Notes under the pieces: generated by a model | What the model saw: the letters and a program-made list of their open reading frames with translations, nothing else | The model's database searches: none | What the model was told of the DNA's origin: nothing | In this document: piece by piece, positions 1 to 10,800 of the stretch | How positions within the stretch are numbered: position 1 is the first letter of the stretch | Layout of the letters: each line of letters opens with the position of its first letter | Translations under genes and position numbers: made by a program | Assembly (NCBI GenBank): GCA_944474755.1 | Contig: OX104117.1 | Location: forward strand, 63,169,522-63,233,521 | Direction of reading: 5' to 3' | DNA from: Limnoperna fortunei | Taxonomy: Eukaryota > Mollusca > Bivalvia > Mytilida > Modiolidae | DNA: 64,000 nucleotides

Positions 1-1320
1 GATCTAAGGACTGCACAGGAAGAAGATCCAGCTTTAAAGAAGGTAAGGGATCAAATCCAAGATTACCCGTCAGACCAGGTATCATATTTTATTAAGAAAG
101 CTGGAATTTTATACAGAGTTTATGTACCACCCAGTGGGATGGAATTACATCATATTAGTACTACCACATAAATACAGAAAAACTATATTAGAGTTAGCCC
201 ATGATATTCCATTAGCTGGACATTTGCGCATTAAAAAGACCAGGGATCGTATATTACTGCATTATTTTTGGCCTGGAATTTTACATGATGTTGAAATTTA
301 TTGTAAGTCATGTACAGTTTGTCAGTTGAGTAGTTCAAAAGGTAAGTCGCCTAAGGTTACAATGGTAAGTATTCCTCCTATAGATATTCCATTCAGACGT
401 ATTGCCATAGACTTTGTTGGACCTTTGCCAGTAACAGAGAAGAAAAACCGATTTATACTTGTAGTTGTTGATTGTGCTACACGCTATCCAGAAGCTGTGG
501 CACTTAGAAGTCAAGATGCTGAGACAGTTGTAGGTGCATTGATGGAGATATTTTCAAGGGTAGGGTTTCCTGAGGAACTACTATCTGATCAGGGAACTAA
601 TTTTATGTCATCACTGATGAGAGAAGTATGCAGAATGTTGAGGGTTGATAAGAAAGTGGCTAGTGTTTACCATCCACAGACAAATGGTATGTGCGAAAAA
701 TTTAATGGCGTATTGAAGAGAATGTTGAAAGCTTATGCATCACTAGAACCAAAGATGTGGGATAAGTACTTGATATATGTACTCTTTGCTTACCGCGAAG
801 TACCCAATGATACAACAGGATTTTCACCTTTTGAATTACTGTATGGTCGAAATGTAAGAGGTCCTTTATCAGTAATAAAGGAGTAATGGGAAGAACCAGA
901 TGATTGTCAAAACTCGGTATTGAGTTATTTAGTAGAGACTAGAGAGAGGCTGAAAACCATGTCAAATCTTGCAATGAAAAACGAGGAACAGGCTAAAAGG
1001 ATTCAAAAGAGGTATTACGATAGAAAGGCTAGAGCAAGAGATATTGAGGTAGGAAGTAAAGTACTCATTTTATTACCAACCAGCGGCAATAAGTTGATGG
1101 CTCAGTGGAAAGGACCATACTTGGTAATAGATAAAGTAGGACCAGTGGATTACAAGTTAAGTGTCAGAGGACGTGAGAAGATTTACCATGTGTATATGCT
1201 TAAACCATGGTATGAACGACCTGACGAGATGATATCTGGAATGGAATTTATGTCATGTCTAGATGTTGTAGAAGATTCTTTTGATGAGGAAATGGAAGAA
1301 GTTGATGCAAAGTGTAGTCC
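1..1320 (+). pseudogene. retrotransposon integrase (zinc finger, DD35E core, GPY/F module), broken
   Basis: This is the enzyme that inserts the element's cDNA into host DNA. The first about 140 bases are read in frame 1 and the rest in frame 2, so there is a frameshift near 137-143. In the 254-residue stretch from 122 to 886 the H2C2 zinc-binding residues are H27, H34, C64 and C67. The catalytic residues are D97 (in IAIDFVG), D156 (in LLSDQGTN) and E192 (in CEKFNGV), with exactly 35 residues between the second D and E. A TAA at 884-886 interrupts the frame, which resumes at once from 887. Near 1105-1200 a GPY/F module follows (QWKGPYLVIDKVG ... HVYMLKPW), typical of Ty3/gypsy integrases. No chromodomain was seen. 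Confidence 0.85.
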
Positions 1321-2793
1321 ACAGCTACAAGGTCAGGAAAGTATCTATGATGTTAAAATATCATGCGTGTTATCCGAAGAGCAGCAAAATCAGGTAAGGG
1401 AATTACTGCATGATTTTACAGATATTTTTATTGACGTACCCAAAAGGACAGACCTTTTTAAACATAAGGTAAAAGTTACTAGTGATAAGCCGGTTTACAG
1501 AAAGCCATATCCAATACCTTATGCTCTGAGAGAAACAGTCCAGAGAGAAATTGACGAGATGCTTAGACTAGGGATTATAGAACCGTCTACTAGCCCGTAT
1601 GCTGCACCGGTGGTACTTGTCAAGAAAAAGGATTCTTCAATAAGATTCTGTGTAAATTATCAAGACCTTAATAAAGTTACTGAGTTTGATCCTGTAGCCA
1701 TGCCTAGTATGGAAACTGTATTATCTAAACTAGGGAAATCCAAATACATAAGTAAACTTGATCTTACCAAGGTTACTGGCAGCTTAGTCTTAACGATGAT
1801 GCTAAAGAGAAGAGCGCCTTCGTAACACGAATGGGACAATATCAGTGTACTGTTATGCCGCTTGGAATGGTAAATTCTAGTGCCTCATTTGTGCGTCTTA
1901 TGAGGAAAGTTTTACAGGATTGCCAGGAATTTTCAGACTCCTTTATTGACGATATTGGCATCTTTAGTGATTTCTTTGAAGAGCATTTGGAACACATCAG
2001 GTTAGTATTGTAGGCACTCAGAAAGGCAAATATTGCAGCTCGTCCCAAGAAGTGTAGCCTCGGATTTCATAAGTTAGAATTTCTAGGCCATTTGGTGGGT
2101 AATGGAGAAATTCAGCCAACCAGTGATAAGGTGAGTGCCATTATGGAATTCAAGTCTCCAACCACTAAGAAACAGGTTCGTCAATTTATTGGTCTTATTG
2201 GATTCTATAGAAAATTTGTGCCTTCTTTTTCAAAGTATTCGGCTTGTATCACTGACTTGACAAAGAAGGGTTGGCCAAATAAGGTAACTTGGACTAAGGA
2301 GCATCAGAGCTGTTTTGAAAAACTGAAGTCGTTGGTAGCAGCAGACCCAGTTTTGAGAACTCCGGATTTTGCTCGGACATTTATTGTCAGAACAGATGCA
2401 TGTAAAACAGGTGTAAGTTGTGTCCTTGAGCAGGAATTTGAGGATGGTAGGCATCCAATTTTGTACATGAGCAAAAAGTTCTCTAATGCTGAACGTAAGT
2501 ATTCTGTCATAGAAAAGGAATGTTATGCCATCGTTTGGGCAGTGAAAGCTTTGTGTATTTACTTGGATGGTAAAGAGATTATCATAGAAACCGACCATGC
2601 TCCTTTGCAGTGGCTTCAGAGGATGAAGATGAATAATCAAAGACTTCTGAGGTGGAGTTTGACTCTTCAAGAACTAAAGTATACAATGAGCTATATACCA
2701 GGTAAGTTGAATGCTGTAGCGGATGCATTGTCTAGGAATGATGAATACGAATCCCTTGAATTCTCAAGTTTGTATTATATTACAGGATTGTAG
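1321..2793 (+). pseudogene. retrotransposon reverse transcriptase and RNase H, broken
   Basis: This copies the element's RNA to DNA and degrades the RNA strand. The RT part has the usual blocks: PYPIPYALR, GIIEPSTSPYAAPVVLVKKKD, RFCVNYQDLNK, SKLDLTK, then FIDDIGIFS as the catalytic (Y/F)xDD box near 1945-1970. A one-base loss near 1775 shifts the frame, and a TAG stands at 2011-2013. The RNase H part (about 2350-2760) keeps its acidic residues in RTDACKTG, IEKECYAI, IETDHAPL and VADALSRN. It follows the integrase in the same frame and ends about 80 bases before the presumed polypurine tract. The Ty3/gypsy assignment is firm; the Gmr1-like lineage is inferred from domain order. Confidence 0.85.
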
Positions 2794-2873
2794 CTATGTT
2801 ACTTTTTGCTTGGTTGAGGTAAGTATTTCTTTTCCAAAAAACGGTAAGGGTTTTTAGAGGGGTCGGACAAAAA

Positions 2874-4068
2874 TGTCATTTTGTCTCCTTAGTGGGGAGG
2901 ATTGTAAAGTTGTAGAGATAAATTAGTTATCTCTCTTTTAGTTGTACTTTACTAATACAGATATGTTATTTAAAGTACTAATCAACCTGAACAGGTGTAA
3001 CAGGCTTTGAAGGTTAAGTATTAAAATAACACAAGAAGAACCAGTTTTGCCTCAGGTGTGTCAGTGGGCACCTAAACATTGAACTGATAAGATGTGCTAG
3101 AGTCTGAGCACATGGTTTGTGCAAATTTGAGATGGAACCTGATTATTGTCAGAGTTCAACATAAAAGAAATGAAATAAGGAAATTTCAAGGTTATTTGAG
3201 CTCACCAGGGCATTAAAAGGTTCCCAGGTAGGTTTTCAAGTTGTACATGTTGTCCAACTCTACCCGGTTATCCTTGTCCAGTTTCACACGGGTTTGCATG
3301 TTAAATTGCTTGTAAAAATGGCGCGTTGCGGATATTATATGAATTAATTACGCGGGTTCAAATACTTAAGTGCATTTGTCTCAAAATAGGCATTTTGTTC
3401 CTTCACAGGGGATTTTTCTGGCTGTTTTGGTTTCATCATGAATTGGAGTGCACAGGACGTTTGATTTGTCCATCGGACCACTATTTTATTTTATACCAAT
3501 CAGATTTGGGATTATGTACAGACGATCTTGTACTTGGTGTTTATCTACCCGTATTAAATAGCATGCAGGGAGTACCTGTAATGTGTAATATGATTTGAAG
3601 ATTTGGAAAACAATTAATAATCAGTATTTTATGAAAATTTGTTGTATTGACTGAGTAATTTGTTTATTACTTTGGCGGGTGAATTCATATGTGAATTTGA
3701 ATAGCAATAAAGCTGAATTGCAGAATACAAACACTTTTGGAAAGAGAATTCATTTCAATTTGGAAAGTCATACATGTTTCGAATGGAAAACATACGTGAT
3801 AAATTTAAGACTGTGATGAACTGACTTTATTACTAGATTTTTATATTTTAGTTTGTTTTATGTTGTAATTTGTCAGATAGTTGTATGTTGAGTGGCGTGG
3901 TGAGATTGAGGTGTGAAAGGTTTTGATTTTGTTTTGTAAATATGTTCTTTTGTTTTGTTTTGTTCTATAATAAATTTAAATTTTTATTTGTTGTGATTCA
4001 CTACAATTGACAGATCTAGGCAAAATCTGTAAAAGAACCCAGAAGTGAACTTTCACTTCTTTACAACA
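2874..4068 (+). repeat. putative 3' LTR of the Gmr1-like element
   Basis: After RNase H a purine-rich run (TTAGAGGGGTCGGACAAAAA, about 2855-2873) could be the polypurine tract. It is followed by TGTCATTTTG at 2874, a fitting LTR start. An AATAAA lies near 3969, and CA ends occur up to TTACAACA at about 4068, just after a perfect 8-bp hairpin (AGAAGTGA/TCACTTCT, 4041-4058). The matching 5' LTR is outside the window, so both borders are guesses. An open stretch at 3326-3598 resembles no known protein. Confidence 0.4.
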
Positions 4069-4194
4069 GTCTAAAAGTATAATGGATAAAAATCTTCCCG
4101 ATAAAATTGTGGCAATTCAGAAATGCTGAATTTTGGTTATATTTCTAATGTAGACCATAAAGGTAAGATTTTCCATCCTTAGGTAGAAAAACAA

Positions 4195-4440
4195 AGATTC
4201 TGAAATAACCTTTGCTGGAATTAAGAATGCCCTTGAAGTACTTAATTTCCAAAAAGCCCCACGGCCTGACTGCATGTCATCGAATGCTAAAAGCTAATCC
4301 TAGCGGCTTATATTTTACATATCTCTTGAGCAAAGAAATTATCCCAATCGTAAAAACTTGCTAATGTAACGCCAGGTTTCAAGAAAGGGGACGCCTCACC
4401 AGCGTCAAACTATAAACATTTCATTTTATCAGTTGGCTTT
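4195..4440 (+). mobile_element. LINE reverse transcriptase fragment
   Basis: With one or two frame changes the stretch reads like the N-terminal end of a non-LTR RT: an 'ALEVLNFQKAPRPD' block (usual form LxxLNPxKAxGPD) followed by 'FKKGDASPASNY' (usual form FKKGDxxxxxNYRPISL). It has several stops and no other LINE domains around it. The hammerhead-bearing repeat begins about 55 bases downstream. Confidence 0.6.
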
Positions 4441-4557
4441 CGACCAAAACAATCAATACCTCATTTAATCGAAATTCACAACTTTATTCTCAACTTATTC
4501 ACAACTAAACTCTACAACATCCCATTCATTTGTATTTTAAATATTGTTTGGGTTCGA

Positions 4558-4601
4558 GCGCCACTGATGAGTCTTGATTAGACGAAACGCGCGTCTGGCG
4601 T
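4558..4601 (+). ncRNA. type I hammerhead ribozyme, copy 1 (intact core)
   Basis: Every core base is in place. Helix I 5' strand GCGCCA (4558-4563) is followed by CTGATGA (4564-4570). Helix II is GTCT/AGAC with loop TGATT (4571-4583), then GAAA (4584-4587). A very short helix III is CGC/GCG (4588-4593), then TC (4594-4595) with cleavage predicted after C4595. Helix I 3' strand TGGCGT (4596-4601) pairs with GCGCCA in five Watson-Crick pairs plus one G-U. Very short helix III is typical of retroelement hammerheads, which may work better as dimers. Confidence 0.88.
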
Positions 4602-4940
4602 AGTAAATTTTATTAACCTTGGTATCTTTGATGACATTTTATTTGCAACCACTGGGTCGATGCAACTGTTGGTGAACTGTTAGTCCCCGAGGGTATCACC
4701 AGCCCAGTAGTCACACTTCGGTGCTGACAGGAATATCATTGATTCTTTCATTGATATAGTCATTGTCTAAATTTACTGCCCTGAAATTTCGAAAATTATT
4801 TTAATTCTAAGGTTTTTCTATTTTCAAGGTGTAGATAGCCTTAGCCGGATTTTGGTATAACGTTTTGGAATTTTGGTGATAAAACTCTACAACATCTCAT
4901 TCATTTGGATTTTAAATATTGTAATATTGTTTGGGTTCGA

Positions 4941-4984
4941 GCGCCACTGATGAGTCTTGATTAAACGAAACGCGCGTCTGGCGT
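4941..4984 (+). ncRNA. type I hammerhead ribozyme, copy 2 (intact core, one helix II mismatch)
   Basis: This has the same 44-nt architecture as the copy 383 bases upstream: GCGCCA (4941-4946), CTGATGA (4947-4953), helix II 4954-4966, GAAA (4967-4970), CGC/GCG (4971-4976), TC (4977-4978), TGGCGT (4979-4984). The only difference is G to A at 4964, which breaks one pair of helix II. The core bases are unchanged, so cleavage may persist at a lower rate. Confidence 0.85.
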
Positions 4985-5026
4985 AGTAAATTTTATTAAC
5001 CTTGGTATCTTTGATGACATTTTATT

Positions 5027-5932
5027 ATTAGATTTATTATTTATCCTCTTGTTTCAATTTTTTTGTTTCAGAAAGTCTTTGTGCACAGTTTGTGAGATTT
5101 GTGCTCAACGACCGGTCTTGTGGTGTTTAGACGGTCAGTCTAAATACTGCTTAGCCCGGGCTAAGTGCATTTACCCCAATTATACACCTAGCCCATGAAA
5201 GAATGGAGTGTATACATACCTTTCTTGATAAGTGTCGTTTGCATATATGATTGGAGAAAGTATTCAATTTTGTTTAAATTGACTGCATAGAAACATTGTC
5301 ATTTGTATCGTAGCTCATTCTCCCGTACTAAAAGTCAACCCCCCCCTCGTGCGCTCAGTTTTTTGCTTGCATTTTCATTTTTTACGTTTTCCGTATTATT
5401 CCTTTTTATAACGATAATCCAATAGAAAAAATTCCAAGATAACCTATCAATACTAAATCCATACTATGCCTCTATTGTTTACACGTCACAAATCGTCCTT
5501 GACTTTGCTACCTGAATTTTACATTGTAAAGTCAGCCCATTTTCGTTTCTCAATGGACATTTCCCCAATATACACATGTAGGATTGTCAAAAGTTACTAT
5601 AACAATCGCCCTATCAAAATAAAAAATTTAAACTGCCGCATTTTAAACGCTGATTAACTGTGAAAAATAATTGTTATATTCAAGTTGCAAATTTTGGATC
5701 TACGTAAAACTTGACCAAGCGCGGTATGCAGTTTTTATTTGTCACACAAAAGACCTCAGCGCAGTCACCATGAATTTAAGTATAGACTTGTATATTAATT
5801 ATTTGATTATGCTGCATCGTCATGATTTTCGATCTTATACTTAGTGAGTGTGGTGGATGGTATCTCCTTTAGACTCTTAAGACTTTTATATTAAAACTGA
5901 CGATCTATTTATTAAATCCTTGTTCGTTTAAG
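5027..5932. other. non-coding stretch upstream of the receptor exons
   Basis: No recognisable gene. The first half of the MAM domain that continues at 5933 should lie here or further upstream, but no exon with the expected Cys-Asp-Phe-Glu start was found. A splice-acceptor-like TTTCAG near 5066 is followed by about 20 open codons rich in Cys, without MAM similarity. An open stretch at 5466-5657 has no recognisable domain. Confidence 0.5.
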
Positions 5933-6262
5933 AATATGGTACGTATCTATATATTAACGGATTGCGGCAAAATGATGTTATAAAGGCGGAACTACATAGT
6001 GGATATATTATTACAACGAAGAATAAATGCTTGTCAATTTGGTACCACATGAAAGGACAACAATCACTTTATGTTTACCAGAGAGAATGGAATCATTTAG
6101 ATCAGCCATTATGGTTTGCCAATCAACATCAAACGAACATGTGGATTTCAACTAACATTACACTGAAGCCTACAAAAGCATATGAAATTGTTATCACTGG
6201 TCATGTCAAGATGGGAGTTATTGGAGTAGACGACATACGTGTGTTTGATGGACTTTGTGAAG
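5933..6262 (+). CDS. exon: C-terminal two thirds of MAM domain 1
   Basis: It lies between acceptor TTTAAG (to 5932) and donor GTAATA (6263), phase 1 at both ends. It opens with YGTYLYING, the strand after the usual MAM intron, then KCLSIWYHMKG (the conserved Cys and aromatic block), YEIVITGHVKMG, and GVIGVDDIRVFDGLC, the signature end of a MAM domain. MAM domains are extracellular adhesion modules with four conserved cysteines; two are visible here (KC and LC). The partner exon with the first two cysteines was not found upstream. Confidence 0.75.
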
Positions 6263-7771
6263 GTAATATTTACACATCAAACAATTATTTCACATTGCTC
6301 TTTAATAATACATTAATCAGATCTATAAGTGGGTTTCTACATGGTAGCTTACTTTCATTTTTGCACAGAATCCTTGAACTAACAATTTTGTTTGGCGCGG
6401 TGTACACTTGTGTAATATTTCAAATCATCATTTACATGTATATCAATATTAAGCCCCGAAAGTTCGACTCATATTATATGTCCTGTTTTTAACTGGATAC
6501 ATGCGTTTCTTCGGATTTAAAGCCATTCACTGACTTAAATATTGTTAGAATTTAAATGTACTTTATTATAGAAACCTCACAATTAACATGTGACTTTGAA
6601 AAAAATACTTGTGGCTTTATCAGCAATGGTACTCGGAACAGTATAAAATGGAATCGTGAACAAGGAAACAACTACAGAGATCATACCACAGACACAGGCG
6701 AGTATATATTTGAAATCTTATACAAATTTTATTCATATTAAAAAGATATTATTTAAACTAATATTTATAATTAATTGACTTAATTGTTATTTAACGTTCA
6801 GCTAGCAGTATTTTATGACACGAACAATATTAACAAAAATCAGTTTGAGAAATGGGACCGCAAGCCTTACTACCACTTGACAAGTATAGAGGGTTTAGTA
6901 GAAACGGAGTATTTAGATTTTGCTCCAGCAAAATTGATCTATAATTTGAAATGTAAAACATGTAGAATAACTTTGGTGTATATAACCGCAATTTGATTTT
7001 TATTGTGGCTAATTGTCTGCAAACTTTTGTTCAACTGGCACGCTGTCGTCTACTTCAGGTACTTTTATGGTACTCCATCATCTGTATAATTATTTGGACA
7101 TGACAATAGGCATATCGTGGTTAGGCGTCAATTATGACAAAGACTATTATCAGTAAAATATTTTGTAATAATTTAGTGTCGATTTAAACACGTGGATAAA
7201 TAAGCATACATTTAGTTCCTACATTTGAAGACAAAATTAGCCAAATCTTATCGTTACTGTTCTTAATTCAAACTAACAAATGAACAATTCAAAAGAAACT
7301 TTGTTGTAAGTAATTTTAAAAGCATGTTATATGCGCCTTTAATATATTACACACACAACTTTTTTTATCCATGATTCATTTAAATACAAACCTGTAAATG
7401 AATATTACCTATACTTAATTTATTACCTAAGTTCCCCACAGGGAAAGATAGGTAAAATCAATAAGGTTTAGATAGTTACCAGCTCATTGGCAAGCTGAAG
7501 ACACCTCTTAATGAATTTCCTGCTCAAGTGTCAAGCTCAAGTAGTATGACATGACGTCCCCATCCTAGAATAAGGTAGATTTACCCTCGATATCAGACAT
7601 GGTCAGACGGTTGTATATTGGTACATTTTGCACAGTACGTAATGATAATTGTACACCACACAAAGGTCTGATAAATTTCTATTCCTCATCTACATTTGTT
7701 ATTTAAACTATAGTTCAATGTTCAGAGCCTATTCAATCACTGCTTGTACGTGTATTTTTGATGCATGTTTC

Positions 7772-7814
<43 letters not shown>

Positions 7815-10800
7815 GTTTTGTTTTAGTGTATGGATATTATATGCACATTCATAATTGGTATATCATGGCATGGTATAGTGTGAAAAAAGGTTACTTGCTC
7901 AGCCGGAGATTAACTTCGAAAGTATCAGTATGTGTCACGTTCTGGTACTACATTTATGGTGACCGTGTTGCTTCATTTAAATTTGAAAAGATCTCCACGT
8001 CGCCGAAAAGTGACCTTGTGCGTCTTATTGATATAAGCCAGCACAATGAATGGCATCTTCATTCACTATACGTTGTTGGTGCTGAAATGTTTACCTTGAA
8101 GTTTGAAGCTAGTTTCATAGATAACGGGTGGTTAAGTGGTATCATCATAGATGACTTCACTGTAACAGATGGATTTTGTCCAGGTAGGTTTTGATAAAAC
8201 ATAAATTTTTGAATAAAGTTAAAAAGTAATTCTATGAAATATGGCATCCTCAACAACAATTTAAATGCAAAAGTCTTCACTATAATTGTTAATATATATC
8301 CATTTTTTAAAAAGCAACAACTAGGGATTTTGTTGAGTTTGAATTCCATATCTGGGTATGGGCGATTTAACTCCGATCAATAATTTAGGGAAGAATGTTA
8401 CTAACGAAAAATCTAAGACAAAAAAATTATTTCATTTTCCGATCTTTGATCTCTCATTCCTTGCAAGCAATATTTCATTCTGGAATTATATATCGCTGTG
8501 TTATCCAAAAGCTTCATCCAACTTCCCAGATTGAGCAAATTACCTGTCGGAATAGCTTTCTGATTGACGTCACAGTGGATCATTACCAGACGGCCATCTT
8601 AAAGGATGCAGAAAATGCTTACATTTAGGGTTTTGGTTCTATATTTATAGGTTTAATTTTCAGTCTTGGATGCTAACGATTTTCTTTAGCATTGTGGATT
8701 GTGACTCGTTGTTTAATGCGTCGGTTAACTTGTTACATGTATTTGTATTCACAATGCAGGAGGTAAATAATTAATTGATCTCAAATTATAATAGTATATA
8801 TATTTTTACATGTATTCTTAACATAATCTGAAATCTTAACATCCAATATGTAACGTTGCAACAATTAGTAACCCAATGTTATATGCATTTTAAATGTAAA
8901 TACATTATTATTGCGTTAAACTTCACACCGTTTATGGACTAAAGATTCACCGATGCTTTACGTCTAGTAAACAATATAAAGGATAATAAAACGTTAACGT
9001 AGAATAATAGGCTGAGTTTGGAGCTCTAAAAGGCAGGCAGTTCTACCTCCTACAAGAAGAGTATGAAAATATTAGTACAAAAAAAGTGTGTTCACCATGT
9101 AGCGGCTACTGTAACGACATCTACCAAAAGGCTGTTAACTTTTTTTTAAACCGTGATAAGGGTGTCGATTACATTTTTACCTCTAAAATGTAAACCGGCC
9201 AATACCATGAAAAGGTGGTGACATTTACGCATTCGGGTTAACTAGAGAATGTACACTTATACGTAACTGTATTTATACGACCCCAAGTTAAAAAAAGACT
9301 TTAACACATTCAGCAAAATTGGTTACTAAATATTGGGTCGATTAACTTCAGGTTGCTTAAATGCATCTTTATCTTTCATCTGCAAAAATCTTTTGTCTTT
9401 GACCAATTAAGCTAGTTTTACAAACACATGTAAAAAACAAAAACGTTTGTTAAAAAATCAATCAATTTCTACATTTAAAGTTAAAATTTCTATTTTATTT
9501 TCAGGAAAACAAAAGATTATTCACACTTGCGTACCGATTAACAAACAATTTAATATACAGGAATGTCGAGGAAATGATCTTATCCATAAGCGACTGGAGC
9601 TTGGCTTTCAATACCGACCTGCCATTGCTAATGAGTCTACCTGTTCCGACATAAAAACAAATATCGAGCGAAGGATTGAGAAGTTCTGTCAAAATAGCCA
9701 GCCGAATAGAGTTAATTATTGTACTTTTATGCCATTTGAATTTCTCGTAAAGTGGAATATGTGTTTTGTTGTTAACAACACGAAACAACTTCATCTTTAT
9801 TATTCTTGTGCAGGTAAATATTCCGTTCTAAACAAAAATATTTGGTTTTATTTTTAGATTCTTGGTAAAATTCTCTAGTACTTGTCCTCGTGAATACTTG
9901 TTTACAAAATTGAATTGATAGTATCAATAATGTATGCAAAATCGTGATAGTATGCACCGGTCTCATAGATTGGGATATACAATTTCGTACGAACGATCAT
10001 CTGGAATGGTATGCGATTTATTAAAATATGGTATTCTTAATTATTTGTTTGAACCGTTAAAGTAGGACACGCATGACTTCTTGATAAAATGATGGACAAT
10101 AATGCTGAAAAAGTGTCATCAAAAGTGCAAACTGCTTTCCTAAAGTAGATATCGAGAACTATAGCTTTTTCTTAAACAATACAAAACATACTCGTGAAGG
10201 TGTTTTGTTTATTTGTTTATGCGTAATACCTAGATCAAAGTTTTTATTATAACCGATAACTCAATTTTCTTTCTTTCTTTCAGATTCCTTATCGTCGCCA
10301 ACGTCAACAAACCCAATAGGCACTGTGACGGGTATGTAAAATCTTTCACGGATTTATGCATGTCTCAAAAAGTCTTAAGAGAGAGAGAGCAATGTGCTTG
10401 TTTTCTGCTGCAAGAAATTATCGCATCCCTATATTGAAGAGCAGAGGATACCAAGTATATCAAAACACAAAAAATATCCTTCATTCATGACAAAAAAGAA
10501 CACAAAAGATATAGGAAAAAACCTCTACAAACTGGAGAGAATACAGATGCTCCCGTAAGTTAAGCAGTTCCTGTTCTACATGAAGAATCCATCGTTATTA
10601 TTTCCATTCATTCCCGAAGAAAACGGACAGATCACAATAATCATTTTCGAAATATCAAGTCATGTAAAACAGAATATTACAAACACAGTAAACACTTAAC
10701 ACATACTAAAAAGATATAGTAACATTAATACCTCTGAACAAAGATGTGGTTACAGTTTAGAAAAGTGAGCATAATCTGCATGTTAATTACTAGAAATTTT

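Larger units (their letters stand above)
1..4068 (+). mobile_element. Ty3/gypsy-type LTR retrotransposon, 3' part, integrase-before-RT (Gmr1-like) order
   Basis: The window opens inside the pol region. Reading along the + strand: integrase zinc finger, integrase core, GPY/F module, then reverse transcriptase, then RNase H, then a non-coding stretch that should hold the 3' LTR. The stretch 920-1825 is one open frame holding both the integrase tail (GPY/F) and the start of RT, so the order is not two elements lying side by side. Ordinary Ty3/gypsy elements have RT-RH-INT. INT before RT is the Ty1/copia-like order known in the Gmr1 group. The copy is dead: frameshifts near 137-143 and 1775, in-frame stops at 884-886 and 2011-2013. 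gag, protease and 5' LTR lie outside the window, so LTR limits are estimated. Confidence 0.85.
4495..5026 (+). mobile_element. retrozyme-like repeat with two tandem hammerhead ribozymes, about 1.4 units
   Basis: The segment starts at AAACTCTACAACATC (about 4495) and ends at TTTGATGACATTTTATT (about 5026). The first about 105 bases and the last about 150 bases are near-identical direct repeats, each holding a hammerhead motif. From one predicted cleavage site (4595/4596) to the next (4978/4979) is exactly 383 nt. Unit length, direct-repeat ends and lack of any coding sequence match the small non-autonomous retrozymes reported in animals, whose RNAs are cut by their hammerheads and circularised. 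Self-cleavage and mobility are inferred. The helping reverse transcriptase is not identifiable here. Confidence 0.8.

Noticed and set aside
2230..2670. 146-residue open stretch on the minus strand
   Set aside because: Antisense of the RNase H coding sequence; no independent similarity.
3326..3598. 90-residue open stretch on +
   Set aside because: Lies in the presumed LTR, no domain, no splice context.
6802..6996. Possible receptor exon after a good acceptor at 6801, with a CxxC motif
   Set aside because: The open frame is phase 0, while phase 1, required by both neighbours, hits a stop at once. No good donor in a compatible phase.
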